Below, in pieces: positions 1 to 6,924 of a DNA stretch of 11,335 bases. The stretch spans positions 1-11,335 of the forward strand of contig JALPXT010000042.1 in NCBI GenBank assembly GCA_023271485.1, given 5' to 3'. The notes below the pieces were generated by a model. It worked only from the letters and a program-made list of their open reading frames with translations. It was not told where the DNA came from and did not search any database. The first letter of the stretch is position 1, and every line of letters begins with the position of its first letter. The stretch comes from Dehalococcoidia bacterium (GTDB taxonomy: Bacteria > Chloroflexota > Dehalococcoidia > SZUA-161 > SpSt-899). The translations under genes and the position numbers were made by a program.

Positions 1-1
1 T

Positions 2-1894
2 GATTTTGTCTTAATTCCCTCTATCTATTGCCTGGAGAAAAAAGTTTACAACTGCCCGAAATTCATCGGGTTGCCGGATTTGATAAGGGCGGCGATTCCG
101 GAAGCGCTCTCCATTCTGGATCCGGATGTTGATCTGGATAAAGGGAAAGGCAGTTTCTATTTGACCCTTTACACCCTGGGGCATCGTTTTACTTCCAACC
201 CATTGAGAATCAAGAGGGCTATCGGCAAGGCAGCAAAATCCCAGAAAGAATTTGAGAGACCCATATATAGTCAAGAGTCGAGAGTCGAGAGCCAAGAATC
301 CGGGGGAGGGGGACTCCAGACTCCAGACTCCAGACTCCAGATTGCCGTCGTTTCCCACCCCTACCTCATTCACGATGAATATATCAACCATCGCCTGGTT
401 GCCCACCTCGAGGGGATGGGAGCGAAAGTTCTATTCCCCGAAATGATAGAGAACGAGAAACTCCGAGCCTCTCTTTATCATATTACGGATCGTCCCTACT
501 GGACTTGCGAAGACGAGATAATTGGAGCCGGCGCCTGTTTCATTGAAAACCAGGATGTCGACGGTGTAATCTCTCTCAATGCCTTTGGCTGCGGGCCCGA
601 CTCGGTGATGATAGACCTCGTCCAGAACTATGCCCGGAAATTTGGAAAACCATTCCTCCAAATCGTCCTCGATGAACATACCTCAGACACTGGCTTGCTC
701 ACCCGGCTGGAGGCCTTTCTGGATACGATTCGTCCGAGGAAGGGGAAGGTTTTGCGGCGTGACCCTCGAGGAGACTCTTCACAGACTGAGGGATACATAA
801 GGACATTGGGCGTACCCTTTATTGGCGGGAGAATAGGAATATTCAAGAAACTCCTGAAGGAAAAATGCGATATTTCCTTGATTTCCCCCCCGGTAACTGC
901 TAGAAGCATCGAACTGGGGGTCAAGCATTCTCCCGAGTGGGTTTGTTTCCCATTTAAGGTTATGCTCGGGACCTTCATTGAATGTCTGGATCAGGGGGCG
1001 GACACCTTACTCATAACAACCAGCTTTAATGCCTGCCGGATGGGACGCTATGCCAGGGTTCAGGAGCAAATTCTAGAAAATCTTGGCTATACCTCCAAAT
1101 TCTTTAAGCTCCACGGCAAGGATAAGGGACTATCCGGGGTTGCCCGAGTAATCAAGAGATTTTCAAATAACGCTTCCTGGATAACGACTATTTTCCTCTT
1201 TCGATTTGGGGCAGCAAAACTAAGGGTTTTGGATACAATAGAAAGAGAGGTTCAGAGAATAAGGGCCCGGGAGAACGAGAAAGGAAGGGCGGATCAGGTC
1301 TTTGAAGAGGCAATTGATGCCATTGATGGGGCATGCACCTTTAAGGCTTTAGATGAGGTTTGCCGGCGATATTTGGAGAAACTAAGAGAGATTCCACAAG
1401 GCAAGGACTTAAACCCTCTAAGGATTGGCCTTGTCGGTGAGCTGTATGTTTTGATTGAGCCTTTCGCCAATATGAACCTGGAAAGAGAGCTGGGAAAGAT
1501 GGGGGTGGAGGTCAGTAGAGTAAGAAGCACCTATCTCTCAGAATATACCAGGTTCTTGCGTTTTGACGTTCTGAACCAGGAGAAGCAGAAGTTAAGCAAG
1601 TTTACTGGAAAATACCTTAAACGTGATGTTGGGGGTCATGCCCTGGAATCCTTAGGGAAGAAGATCACCGGCGCTAACGAATATGATGGTCTGATTCACC
1701 TGATGCCCTTCGGCTGTCTGCCAGAGATAATCGCCCAGAATATTATGCTCAAAACGGAAGAGAAACTTCCCGTCTTAACCATCGCCTGCGACGAAAAATT
1801 GGGGGAGGCCGGCTTGATAACCAGACTGGAGGCCTTTGTCGACTTGCTCTGGAATCGGCGCAACAGCCATGAGAAAACTCTATCTCGGCATTGA
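2..1894 (+). CDS. 2-hydroxyacyl-CoA dehydratase superfamily protein, fused DUF2229-like/CoA-protein-activase-like (5' partial)
   Basis: The frame is open to the left edge, and its first codons (FVLIPSIYCLE, then YNCP) resemble the conserved core of DUF2229-type activator proteins, so the true start lies outside the window. Numbering from base 2, residues 1-90 look like the end of the DUF2229 region. Residues 91-113 are a repeat-derived linker. A first HgdB-like domain follows with FGCGPDS (195-201), DEHTS (224-228) and TRLEAF (234-239). A second domain has SPEWVCFPFK (310-319), ACRMGRY (344-350), PFGCLPE (569-575), a DE-LGEAG stretch and a second TRLEAF (607-612). Such domains are usually separate proteins, so the in-frame join is noteworthy. 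Relatives work with an ATP-dependent activase in low-potential electron transfer; the actual substrate is unknown. The 3' end overlaps the activase by 26 nt. Family placement is firm; specific function is not known. Confidence 0.82.
   Translation, partial: DFVLIPSIYCLEKKVYNCPKFIGLPDLIRAAIPEALSILDPDVDLDKGKGSFYLTLYTLGHRFTSNPLRIKRAIGKAAKSQKEFERPIYSQESRVESQESGGGGLQTPDSRLQIAVVSHPYLIHDEYINHRLVAHLEGMGAKVLFPEMIENEKLRASLYHITDRPYWTCEDEIIGAGACFIENQDVDGVISLNAFGCGPDSVMIDLVQNYARKFGKPFLQIVLDEHTSDTGLLTRLEAFLDTIRPRKGKVLRRDPRGDSSQTEGYIRTLGVPFIGGRIGIFKKLLKEKCDISLISPPVTARSIELGVKHSPEWVCFPFKVMLGTFIECLDQGADTLLITTSFNACRMGRYARVQEQILENLGYTSKFFKLHGKDKGLSGVARVIKRFSNNASWITTIFLFRFGAAKLRVLDTIEREVQRIRARENEKGRADQVFEEAIDAIDGACTFKALDEVCRRYLEKLREIPQGKDLNPLRIGLVGELYVLIEPFANMNLERELGKMGVEVSRVRSTYLSEYTRFLRFDVLNQEKQKLSKFTGKYLKRDVGGHALESLGKKITGANEYDGLIHLMPFGCLPEIIAQNIMLKTEEKLPVLTIACDEKLGEAGLITRLEAFVDLLWNRRNSHEKTLSRH
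269..340. repeat. Heptamer-periodic inverted repeat array inside a CDS
   Basis: The left arm (269-296) is about four 7-mers of the form AGTCGAG with variants. The right arm (312-339) is four exact copies of GACTCCA. The arms face each other as GAGTC against GACTC blocks around a G-rich centre (301-312), so the segment could fold into an imperfect hairpin. The period of 7 with 3-nt codons gives a 7-residue protein period (SQESRVE then SQESG; LQTPDSR then LQ). The 72-nt length keeps the host frame open. It sits in a linker between two conserved domains. Confidence 0.85.
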
Positions 1895-2831
1895 CGTAGG
1901 TTCAATTTCCAGCAACCTGGTTCTAATCGATGAAGAAGACCGGGTCCTATCCTCTCTTTATCTTAGAACCGAAGGAAATCCAATTGGGGCTATTCAGCGG
2001 GGGATCGAAGAATTAGAGCGTCACATGCCACCGGATGCCGAAATCCGGGGGGTGGGCACCACGGGCTCAGCTCGTTATTTAGCCGGAGTGATCACCGGGG
2101 CCGACCTGATAAAGAATGAAATCACCGCTCATGCCAGAGGAGCCTCTCATTTTGCTCCCGACGCAAGAACGGTGATTGAGATCGGAGGGCAAGATTCAAA
2201 GATCATCATTCTGGAAAACGGAGTAGTGGTGGATTTTGCTATGTCAACAATTTGTGCCGCCGGGACGGGAGGCTTCCTGGATGCTCAGGCTTTTAGATTA
2301 GGGATTCCGGTGGAACAATTCGGAGATCTTGCCTTGAAATCAAAAACCCCGACCAATATCGCCGGAAGATGCACTATTTTCGCTGAATCGGATATGATCC
2401 ACAAGCAACAGATTGGTCATTCCACGGAAGATATCGTCAAGGGGTTATGTCATGCTCTGGTCAGGAATTATTTCTCTGCTGTGGCCAAAGGGAAGAAAAT
2501 CTTGCCTCCGATTGTTTTCCAGGGTGGGGTTTCGGAAAACGTGGGGATGAGAAGAGCCTTTGAGGAGGCCCTAGGGGAGAAAATTGTTATCCCCAGGTAT
2601 AATAAAGTAATCGGAGCATTTGGGGTAGCCTTACTGGTTAAAGAGCAGTCACCGCCAAGAACGAAATTTTTCGGCTTTCAGATCTCCGATAAGGACATCC
2701 GATGTACCGCCCTCGACTGCCAGGGATGCCCTAACCTATGTGAGGTGATCGAAGCCCGAATGGACGGAAAGGTAGCCGCTCGCTGGGGCGACCGCTGCGG
2801 CAAGTGGGCAAGCTTGAGGGATGAATCATGA
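1869..2831 (+). CDS. ATP-dependent acyl-CoA dehydratase activase (HgdC/BadF-BadG family)
   Basis: This 320-residue protein is a homodimeric-type iron-sulfur ATPase that drives one electron at very low potential into a partner enzyme. Seen: the ASKHA phosphate-1 motif GIDVGSISSN (7-16), GGQDSK (106-111), CAAGTGGF (129-136), RCTIFAESDM (167-176) and FQGGVS (217-222). Cys129 and Cys168 are spaced as the two cysteines that hold the bridging [4Fe-4S] cluster in characterised HgdC. A C-terminal tail of about 60 residues carries Cys279, 284, 287, 291 and 310, which could bind another metal or cluster. I chose ATG 1869 because GIDVGS then falls a few residues from the N-terminus, as is normal; the TTG upstream (1836) adds nothing conserved. 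It overlaps the upstream gene by 26 nt and shares ATGA with purB, so translation is probably coupled. Its natural partner is most likely the preceding gene product. Confidence 0.9.
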   Translation: MRKLYLGIDVGSISSNLVLIDEEDRVLSSLYLRTEGNPIGAIQRGIEELERHMPPDAEIRGVGTTGSARYLAGVITGADLIKNEITAHARGASHFAPDARTVIEIGGQDSKIIILENGVVVDFAMSTICAAGTGGFLDAQAFRLGIPVEQFGDLALKSKTPTNIAGRCTIFAESDMIHKQQIGHSTEDIVKGLCHALVRNYFSAVAKGKKILPPIVFQGGVSENVGMRRAFEEALGEKIVIPRYNKVIGAFGVALLVKEQSPPRTKFFGFQISDKDIRCTALDCQGCPNLCEVIEARMDGKVAARWGDRCGKWASLRDES

Positions 2832-4114
2832 TCGAAAGATACTCCCGACCGGAGATGAAACGAGTCTGGTCAGAGAAGAATAAGTTTGATAAATGGCTGC
2901 AGGTTGAGATCGCTGTGTGCGAATCATGGGCTGAGCTTGGCGTCATTCCGATGGAAGCCATTCCGAAGATAAAGAAGGCTCGCCTGGACCTCAACCGCAT
3001 GGATGAGATACTGAAGGTCACCCATCACGATATGACCGCCTTCCTGAACGCTTTAGCCGAAACCCTTGGTGAGGAGTCTCGATTCATCCACCTTGGCCTC
3101 ACGTCGTCCGATGTTATCGATACCGCCCTGGGATTGCAACTGGTGGAGGCGATAAGCATTCTGGAGAAAGGGCTTAGTGACCTGACCTCTGTCATCCGTG
3201 AGCGGGTCATAAGATACAAGCACACCATCATGATGGGCCGAACTCACGGGGTTCATGCCGAACCGACAACATTTGGACTTAAACTCGCCCTCTGGTTCGA
3301 GGAGATGAGAAGGCATCAGGCCCGGCTAGTGGAGGCCAGGAGGAATGTCGCTGTCGGCAAGATCTCGGGCGCAGTGGGCACCCACGCCACCGTGCCCCTC
3401 CAGGTGGAGGAGACCGCCTGTGCCAGGCTGGGACTCGATGTAGACCGGGTCTCCAGCCAGATCATCCAGCGGGACCGCCACGCCCAGTTCGTCACCACTA
3501 TGGCTCTGATCGCCAGTTCCCTGGAAAAGTTCGCCACCGACATTCGAGGCCTGCAGCGCACCGAAATCCTGGAGGTCGAGGAACCTTTCGAGGACGGCCA
3601 GACCGGGTCCTCCGCCATGCCCCACAAACGAAATCCGGAGCTTTGCGAGCGCGTCTGCGGCCTGGCGAGACTCATTCGGGGCCATGCCCTGACCTCCATG
3701 GAGAACATCGCCTTATGGCACGAAAGGGACATCAGTCATTCGTCCGCCGAACGCATAATCCTGCCCGATTCCTGCCTTGCTCTGGACTACAGCTTAAGCA
3801 TCTTCACCGATGTCATCAAGGGACTTCAAGTTTATCCAGAGAACATGCGCCGGAATCTGGAGATCACCCGCGGGCTCATCTTCTCGCAAAGGGTGCTCAC
3901 TGCCCTGATTGAAAAGGGCCTCAGCCGGCAGGATGCTTACCAGATAGTGCAGCGAAACGCAATGAAAGCCTGGAAAGAGAGGGCCGATTTCCTTGATCTC
4001 CTGCAAGCGGATCCAGGGGTGACGCTCTCCAAAGATGAGTTGGCGGGTATATTCGATTACAGTTTTTGCCTGAACAACATCGATGCGGTTTTCCAGAGAT
4101 TGGGGCTCTCATAA
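2828..4114 (+). CDS. purB: Adenylosuccinate lyase
   Basis: This 428-residue enzyme performs two purine steps: SAICAR to AICAR plus fumarate, and adenylosuccinate to AMP plus fumarate. It is a cytosolic homotetramer of the fumarase/aspartase superfamily. Seen: the HHDM segment (67-70), TSSDVIDTA (92-100), MGRTHG with the conserved His140 (136-141), the superfamily signature SSAMPHKRNP on the flexible catalytic loop (261-270) and HERDISHSS (298-306). The length is typical and the protein looks complete. The start at 2828 overlaps the activase stop as ATGA, giving re-initiation coupling. purC follows 3 nt after the stop, so it sits directly beside the enzyme that makes its substrate SAICAR. Confidence 0.97.
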   Translation: MIERYSRPEMKRVWSEKNKFDKWLQVEIAVCESWAELGVIPMEAIPKIKKARLDLNRMDEILKVTHHDMTAFLNALAETLGEESRFIHLGLTSSDVIDTALGLQLVEAISILEKGLSDLTSVIRERVIRYKHTIMMGRTHGVHAEPTTFGLKLALWFEEMRRHQARLVEARRNVAVGKISGAVGTHATVPLQVEETACARLGLDVDRVSSQIIQRDRHAQFVTTMALIASSLEKFATDIRGLQRTEILEVEEPFEDGQTGSSAMPHKRNPELCERVCGLARLIRGHALTSMENIALWHERDISHSSAERIILPDSCLALDYSLSIFTDVIKGLQVYPENMRRNLEITRGLIFSQRVLTALIEKGLSRQDAYQIVQRNAMKAWKERADFLDLLQADPGVTLSKDELAGIFDYSFCLNNIDAVFQRLGLS

Positions 4115-4117
4115 GAT

Positions 4118-5026
4118 ATGGCACTCTTACTACAGACTGATCTGCCCAATCTGTTGTACCGCGGTAAGGTGCGCGACACCTATCGCCTGAGTCGGGATGA
4201 GTTCCTTCTGGTGGCCACGGACCGCGTTTCGGCCTTTGATGTCGTTCTGCCAACCGGCATTCCGGACAAGGGGCTGGTGCTCAACCAGCTCTCCGCCTTC
4301 TGGTTCGAGAGGACGAAACATCTGGTGCCCAATCACATGGTTGAGGTGGTCGGCGATGTGCGGCTGCTGGATTCCTACCGCAGCCTACCGGGATGCGCCG
4401 TGTTTCCCACCTATCTCAATGACCGCTCGATGATCGTGATCAAGGCGGAGCGTATTGATGTGGAATGTGTTGTAAGGGGTTATCTCTCGGGCTCAGCGTG
4501 GGCGGAGTACAGAAAACATGGCACTATCTCAGGGATGCGAATGCCGGAGGGACTACAGGAAAGCGACAAACTTCCCCAACCGCTCTTCACCCCCACCACC
4601 AAGGAGGACGACGGGCACGACAAGCCGATCACCATCGAACAGATGGCCAACCTGATCGGGGACGATCTTACTAAAGAGATAATGGAAAGGAGTCTCTCAG
4701 TTTACCTCTTCGCTGAGGAGTACGCCCGGGGCAGGGGCATCATCATTGCCGATACCAAAATGGAATTCGGCATGATCGATGGCAAGCTTCATCTTATCGA
4801 TGAGCTCCTTACGCCCGACTCCAGCCGTTTCTGGGACATGGAGAAATACACCCCCGGAGGCCCCCAACCGAGCTTCGACAAGCAGCCCCTTCGAGATTGG
4901 CTTGAGGCCTGCGGCTGGAACAAAGAGCCCCCGGCGCCGGAATTGCCCTCGGAGGTAGTTGAGCAAATGGCCGAGCGGTATCGCGAGGCATATAGACGGC
5001 TCACGGGAGAAGAGGTTGTAGGCTGA
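4118..5026 (+). CDS. purC: Phosphoribosylaminoimidazole-succinocarboxamide (SAICAR) synthase
   Basis: This 302-residue enzyme joins CAIR and aspartate with ATP to give SAICAR, the substrate of PurB encoded just upstream. Seen: GKVRDTY near the N-terminus (16-22), ATDRVSAFD (33-41), the family segment ECVVRGYLSGSAW (116-128), LFTPTTKEDDGHD (156-168) and the second signature ADTKMEFG (211-218), followed by IDELLTPDSSR (227-237). At about 300 residues it is the longer, yeast ADE1-like form rather than the roughly 240-residue form of many bacteria. The 3-nt gap from purB and the lack of a clear Shine-Dalgarno sequence suggest translation coupled to purB. It is complete, with no unusual residues at the motifs. 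Confidence 0.96.
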   Translation: MALLLQTDLPNLLYRGKVRDTYRLSRDEFLLVATDRVSAFDVVLPTGIPDKGLVLNQLSAFWFERTKHLVPNHMVEVVGDVRLLDSYRSLPGCAVFPTYLNDRSMIVIKAERIDVECVVRGYLSGSAWAEYRKHGTISGMRMPEGLQESDKLPQPLFTPTTKEDDGHDKPITIEQMANLIGDDLTKEIMERSLSVYLFAEEYARGRGIIIADTKMEFGMIDGKLHLIDELLTPDSSRFWDMEKYTPGGPQPSFDKQPLRDWLEACGWNKEPPAPELPSEVVEQMAERYREAYRRLTGEEVVG

Positions 5027-5050
5027 GATGAATAAGGGAATGGGGGCAAA

Positions 5051-5305
5051 ATGTATCTAGCTAAAGTATATGTCACGCTGAAACCGACGGTGAATGATCC
5101 CCAGGGATTGACGATCAAAGGCGGACTGCATACGTTGGGATTTAACTCGGTGGAAAGCGTCCGCGCCGGGAAGTATCTGCAGATCAAGCTTGACGGATCC
5201 GACCGCGCCGATGCTGAGGAACAGGTGCGGGAAATGTGCCAGAAGCTGCTGGCAAACCCCATCATCGAGGATTTTAGTTTTGAACTGGAGGAAATCCAGG
5301 CTTAG
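5051..5305 (+). CDS. purS: Phosphoribosylformylglycinamidine synthase subunit PurS
   Basis: This is an 84-residue small subunit of the three-part FGAM synthase (PurS, PurQ, PurL), which converts FGAR to FGAM with glutamine and ATP. PurS dimers bridge PurL and PurQ. Seen: the typical beginning YVTLKPTVNDPQG (9-21), LHTLGF (26-31), VRAGKYLQIKL (37-47) and the C-terminal NPIIEDFSFEL (69-79). The ATG at 5051 is preceded by the purine-rich stretch AAGGGAATGGGGG, which can serve as ribosome binding site. It is the last gene of the plus-strand run and is not followed by purQ or purL. Its stop overlaps the hisB stop by 4 nt on the opposite strand. Confidence 0.95.
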   Translation: MYLAKVYVTLKPTVNDPQGLTIKGGLHTLGFNSVESVRAGKYLQIKLDGSDRADAEEQVREMCQKLLANPIIEDFSFELEEIQA

Positions 5306-5898
5306 TGGAGAAGGTCTTTAGTGCTGGGAACCTCACCCATTACCCGCTCGTCGATTCTTGTCGCCTCATCGAGTGCTCTCGCCAGGGCTTTGAACAAAGC
5401 CTCAACCTTGTGATGATCGTTTCTCCCGGCGAGTAACTTCGCGTGCAGGTTCAGTCGGCCTTCGGAGGCAAACGACTCCAGGAAGTGGCCCACTAGGTCC
5501 GTCGGCAGTTCGCCGATGTACTCCTTATCGAAGGAAACCTCCACCTCCCCGCAACCCCTCCCCGAGAGATCCACGGCCACCAGGGCCAGCGCCTCATCCA
5601 TCGGCACGATAGCGTGCCCCATTCGGACGATGCCCTTCCGCTCCCCCAGAGCTTGCCTGAATGCCAGTCCCAGGGAAATCCCCACATCCTCAACCGTATG
5701 GTGTTCGTTTATCTCCAGATCGCCTTTAGCTCTGATCTTAATATCGAATCGCCCGTGTTTGGCCACCTGTGCCAGAAGGTGGTCCAGCATACCGACGCCG
5801 GTATCTATCTCGAAAGCGCCGGTTCCATCGATATCAAGCTCCAAATCGATCTTGGTCTCGCTCGTCTCACGTTTGATAACTGCTACTCTCTTTGCCAT
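5302..5898 (-). CDS. hisB: Imidazoleglycerol-phosphate dehydratase
   Basis: This 198-residue enzyme removes water from imidazole glycerol phosphate in histidine synthesis. It is a Mn-dependent 24-mer in known relatives. Seen: the internal duplication typical of the family, with metal-binding EHHTVED (65-71) and DHHKVE (161-166), plus GVGMLDHLL (35-43), HAIVPMDEA (95-103), LSGRG (111-115) and the usual C-terminal end PSTKDLL (191-197). It is the single-function form, without the HisB phosphatase domain. The start ATG is preceded by GAGGGG at 5903-5908 (minus strand), 4 nt away. It stands alone, with no other his genes in the window, and has its own promoter. Its end overlaps purS tail to tail, so no separate terminator fits between them. 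Confidence 0.97.
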   Translation of the reverse strand: MAKRVAVIKRETSETKIDLELDIDGTGAFEIDTGVGMLDHLLAQVAKHGRFDIKIRAKGDLEINEHHTVEDVGISLGLAFRQALGERKGIVRMGHAIVPMDEALALVAVDLSGRGCGEVEVSFDKEYIGELPTDLVGHFLESFASEGRLNLHAKLLAGRNDHHKVEALFKALARALDEATRIDERVMGEVPSTKDLLH

Positions 5899-5942
5899 CT
5901 ATCCCCTCGCCGCGCATGTTGGTCACTTCTTCCTGACAGTTA

Positions 5943-5971
5943 ATTCTAGCACAACTTCGGGTTTACTACAA
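5943..5971 (-). promoter_or_regulatory. Predicted sigma-70 type promoter of hisB
   Basis: On the minus strand there is TTGTAG (5966-5971) as -35 and TAGAAT (5943-5948) as -10, separated by exactly 17 bp, with a TGC extension directly before the -10. The expected transcription start near 5936 gives a leader of about 38 nt that contains the hisB ribosome binding site. No terminator, riboswitch or histidine-rich leader peptide is visible in that leader. Confidence 0.65.
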
Positions 5972-6123
5972 ATTACACGGGAAAGACGGGTGCCTTCCTC
6001 AACCTATTTCAGGGCTGATGCCGCTCTTTGTAATGGCACACTTCGGTCATCACCTGTGGTTATGGGATAGTCGTGATTGATCGCCTTTCGTCTGAGCTTC
6101 AAATTATCACGCCTGCCCCGATA

Positions 6124-6152
6124 TTGTAATCCACCGGTGTATATGGTATAAT
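6124..6152 (+). promoter_or_regulatory. Predicted sigma-70 type promoter of thyX
   Basis: TTGTAA (6124-6129) as -35, a 17-bp spacer, and a perfect TATAAT (6147-6152) preceded by TGG form an extended -10 promoter. The expected start near 6159 leaves only about 10 nt before the thyX ATG. The stretch between this promoter and the divergent hisB promoter (5972-6123) shows no gene or repeat that I recognise. Confidence 0.75.
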
Positions 6153-6168
6153 TGGGCGGATAGCAGAT

Positions 6169-6849
6169 ATGGAAGTGGCTCTCTTAAGTTTTACCCCTGA
6201 ACCGGAACTGATTGTTGCCGCTGCTGCCAGACTTTCCTTCTCGAGCATCGGCGCTATCGAGCGTCGCCAGAGGCTTCGCTCGGAGCAGGTAGATAGCCTT
6301 CTTGGGCGACTTCTTTCATCAGGACACCTCTCGCCCTTTGAGCATGCCAGTTTCACCTTTGCCCTCGACGGTATCTCACGCGTCACCAGCCACCAACTGG
6401 TCCGCCATCGTCTCGCCAGCTACACCCAGCAGAGCCAGCGATTTGTTTCCTTCAAGGAGTTGAACTTCGTAACGCCGGCAACCATTGCGGCGAAAGGAAA
6501 CTTGAAGGCCAAATATCGGGAGCTGGTTAGAGCCAGCCATGAGCTCTACCGTCAGATGCTCGATGATGGGGTGCCCGCCGAGGATGCCCGTTATGTGCTC
6601 CCCAATGCCGTAGAGACCAAACTGGTAATGACCATGAATGCCCGGGAGTTGATGCACGCCTGCTCTTTGCGGCTTTGCCAGAAGGCTCAGTGGGAGATCG
6701 TGGAGCTTTTTGAGAGGATCAAGGCCGAGGTTGCAAAGGTAGCGCCGCGCATCGGGGCCGAGCTGAAGCCCAAATGCTACCAACTGGGCTATTGCGATGA
6801 GCGGGATGGTTGCGGTTTGTTCGCACCAAGAGAGTCGCCAGTCAATTAG
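6169..6849 (+). CDS. thyX: Flavin-dependent thymidylate synthase
   Basis: This 226-residue enzyme makes dTMP from dUMP using 5,10-methylene-THF and reduced FAD; unlike ThyA it releases THF rather than dihydrofolate. Seen: N-terminal LLSFTPEPE (5-13), the substrate loop LSPFEHASFTF (54-64), the ThyX signature RHRLASYTQQS (79-89, RHR-x7-S) followed by QR, and ARYVLPNA in the middle of the protein. The length is typical of a complete ThyX. ATG 6169 is chosen because the conserved N-terminus begins there and a strong promoter lies directly upstream. The short predicted leader has no proper Shine-Dalgarno. Downstream folD and fhs supply its cofactor. The stop codon lies at the very beginning of a tandem repeat (6846-6903). 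Confidence 0.96.
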   Translation: MEVALLSFTPEPELIVAAAARLSFSSIGAIERRQRLRSEQVDSLLGRLLSSGHLSPFEHASFTFALDGISRVTSHQLVRHRLASYTQQSQRFVSFKELNFVTPATIAAKGNLKAKYRELVRASHELYRQMLDDGVPAEDARYVLPNAVETKLVMTMNARELMHACSLRLCQKAQWEIVELFERIKAEVAKVAPRIGAELKPKCYQLGYCDERDGCGLFAPRESPVN

Positions 6850-6903
6850 GTGGATAGGCTGAAGGATGAAGGCTTTTAGGTAGATAGACTGAAGGCTGAA
6901 GGC
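6846..6903 (+). repeat. Two-copy 28-nt tandem repeat with heptamer substructure
   Basis: Copies at 6846-6873 and 6876-6903 match at 25 of 28 positions and are spaced by TT, giving a 30-nt period. Each copy ends in a 7-nt periodic stretch of the type CTGAAGG repeated. The thyX stop codon lies in the first bases of copy one, and the run ends just before the folD ribosome binding site. No hairpin is obvious. Confidence 0.85.
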
Positions 6904-6910
6904 CAAAAAA

Positions 6911-6917
6911 AAGGAGG
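6911..6917 (+). promoter_or_regulatory. Ribosome binding site of folD
   Basis: AAGGAGG is a full Shine-Dalgarno match placed 7 nt before ATG 6925, which fixes the folD start. An A-run (6905-6912) precedes it. Confidence 0.85.
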
Positions 6918-6924
6918 TTGGTAT

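Noticed and set aside
71..73. TTG as start of the first gene
   Set aside because: Conserved residues of the family are encoded in frame upstream to base 2, so the gene is cut by the window edge and this TTG is internal.
301..312. Possible G-quadruplex at the G-rich centre of the inverted array
   Set aside because: Only two runs of five G are present; four runs are needed for an intramolecular quadruplex.
1836..1868. Upstream TTG start for the activase
   Set aside because: It would add 11 residues before the conserved GIDVGS motif; ATG 1869 gives the normal N-terminus.
5868..5918. 15-codon upstream ORF (minus strand) overlapping the hisB start
   Set aside because: It has no histidine codons and no attenuator hairpin follows, so a leader-peptide role is not supported; a short open frame of this size is expected by chance.
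6846..6903. CRISPR array
   Set aside because: There are only two copies with a 2-nt gap, no spacers and no cas genes nearby.
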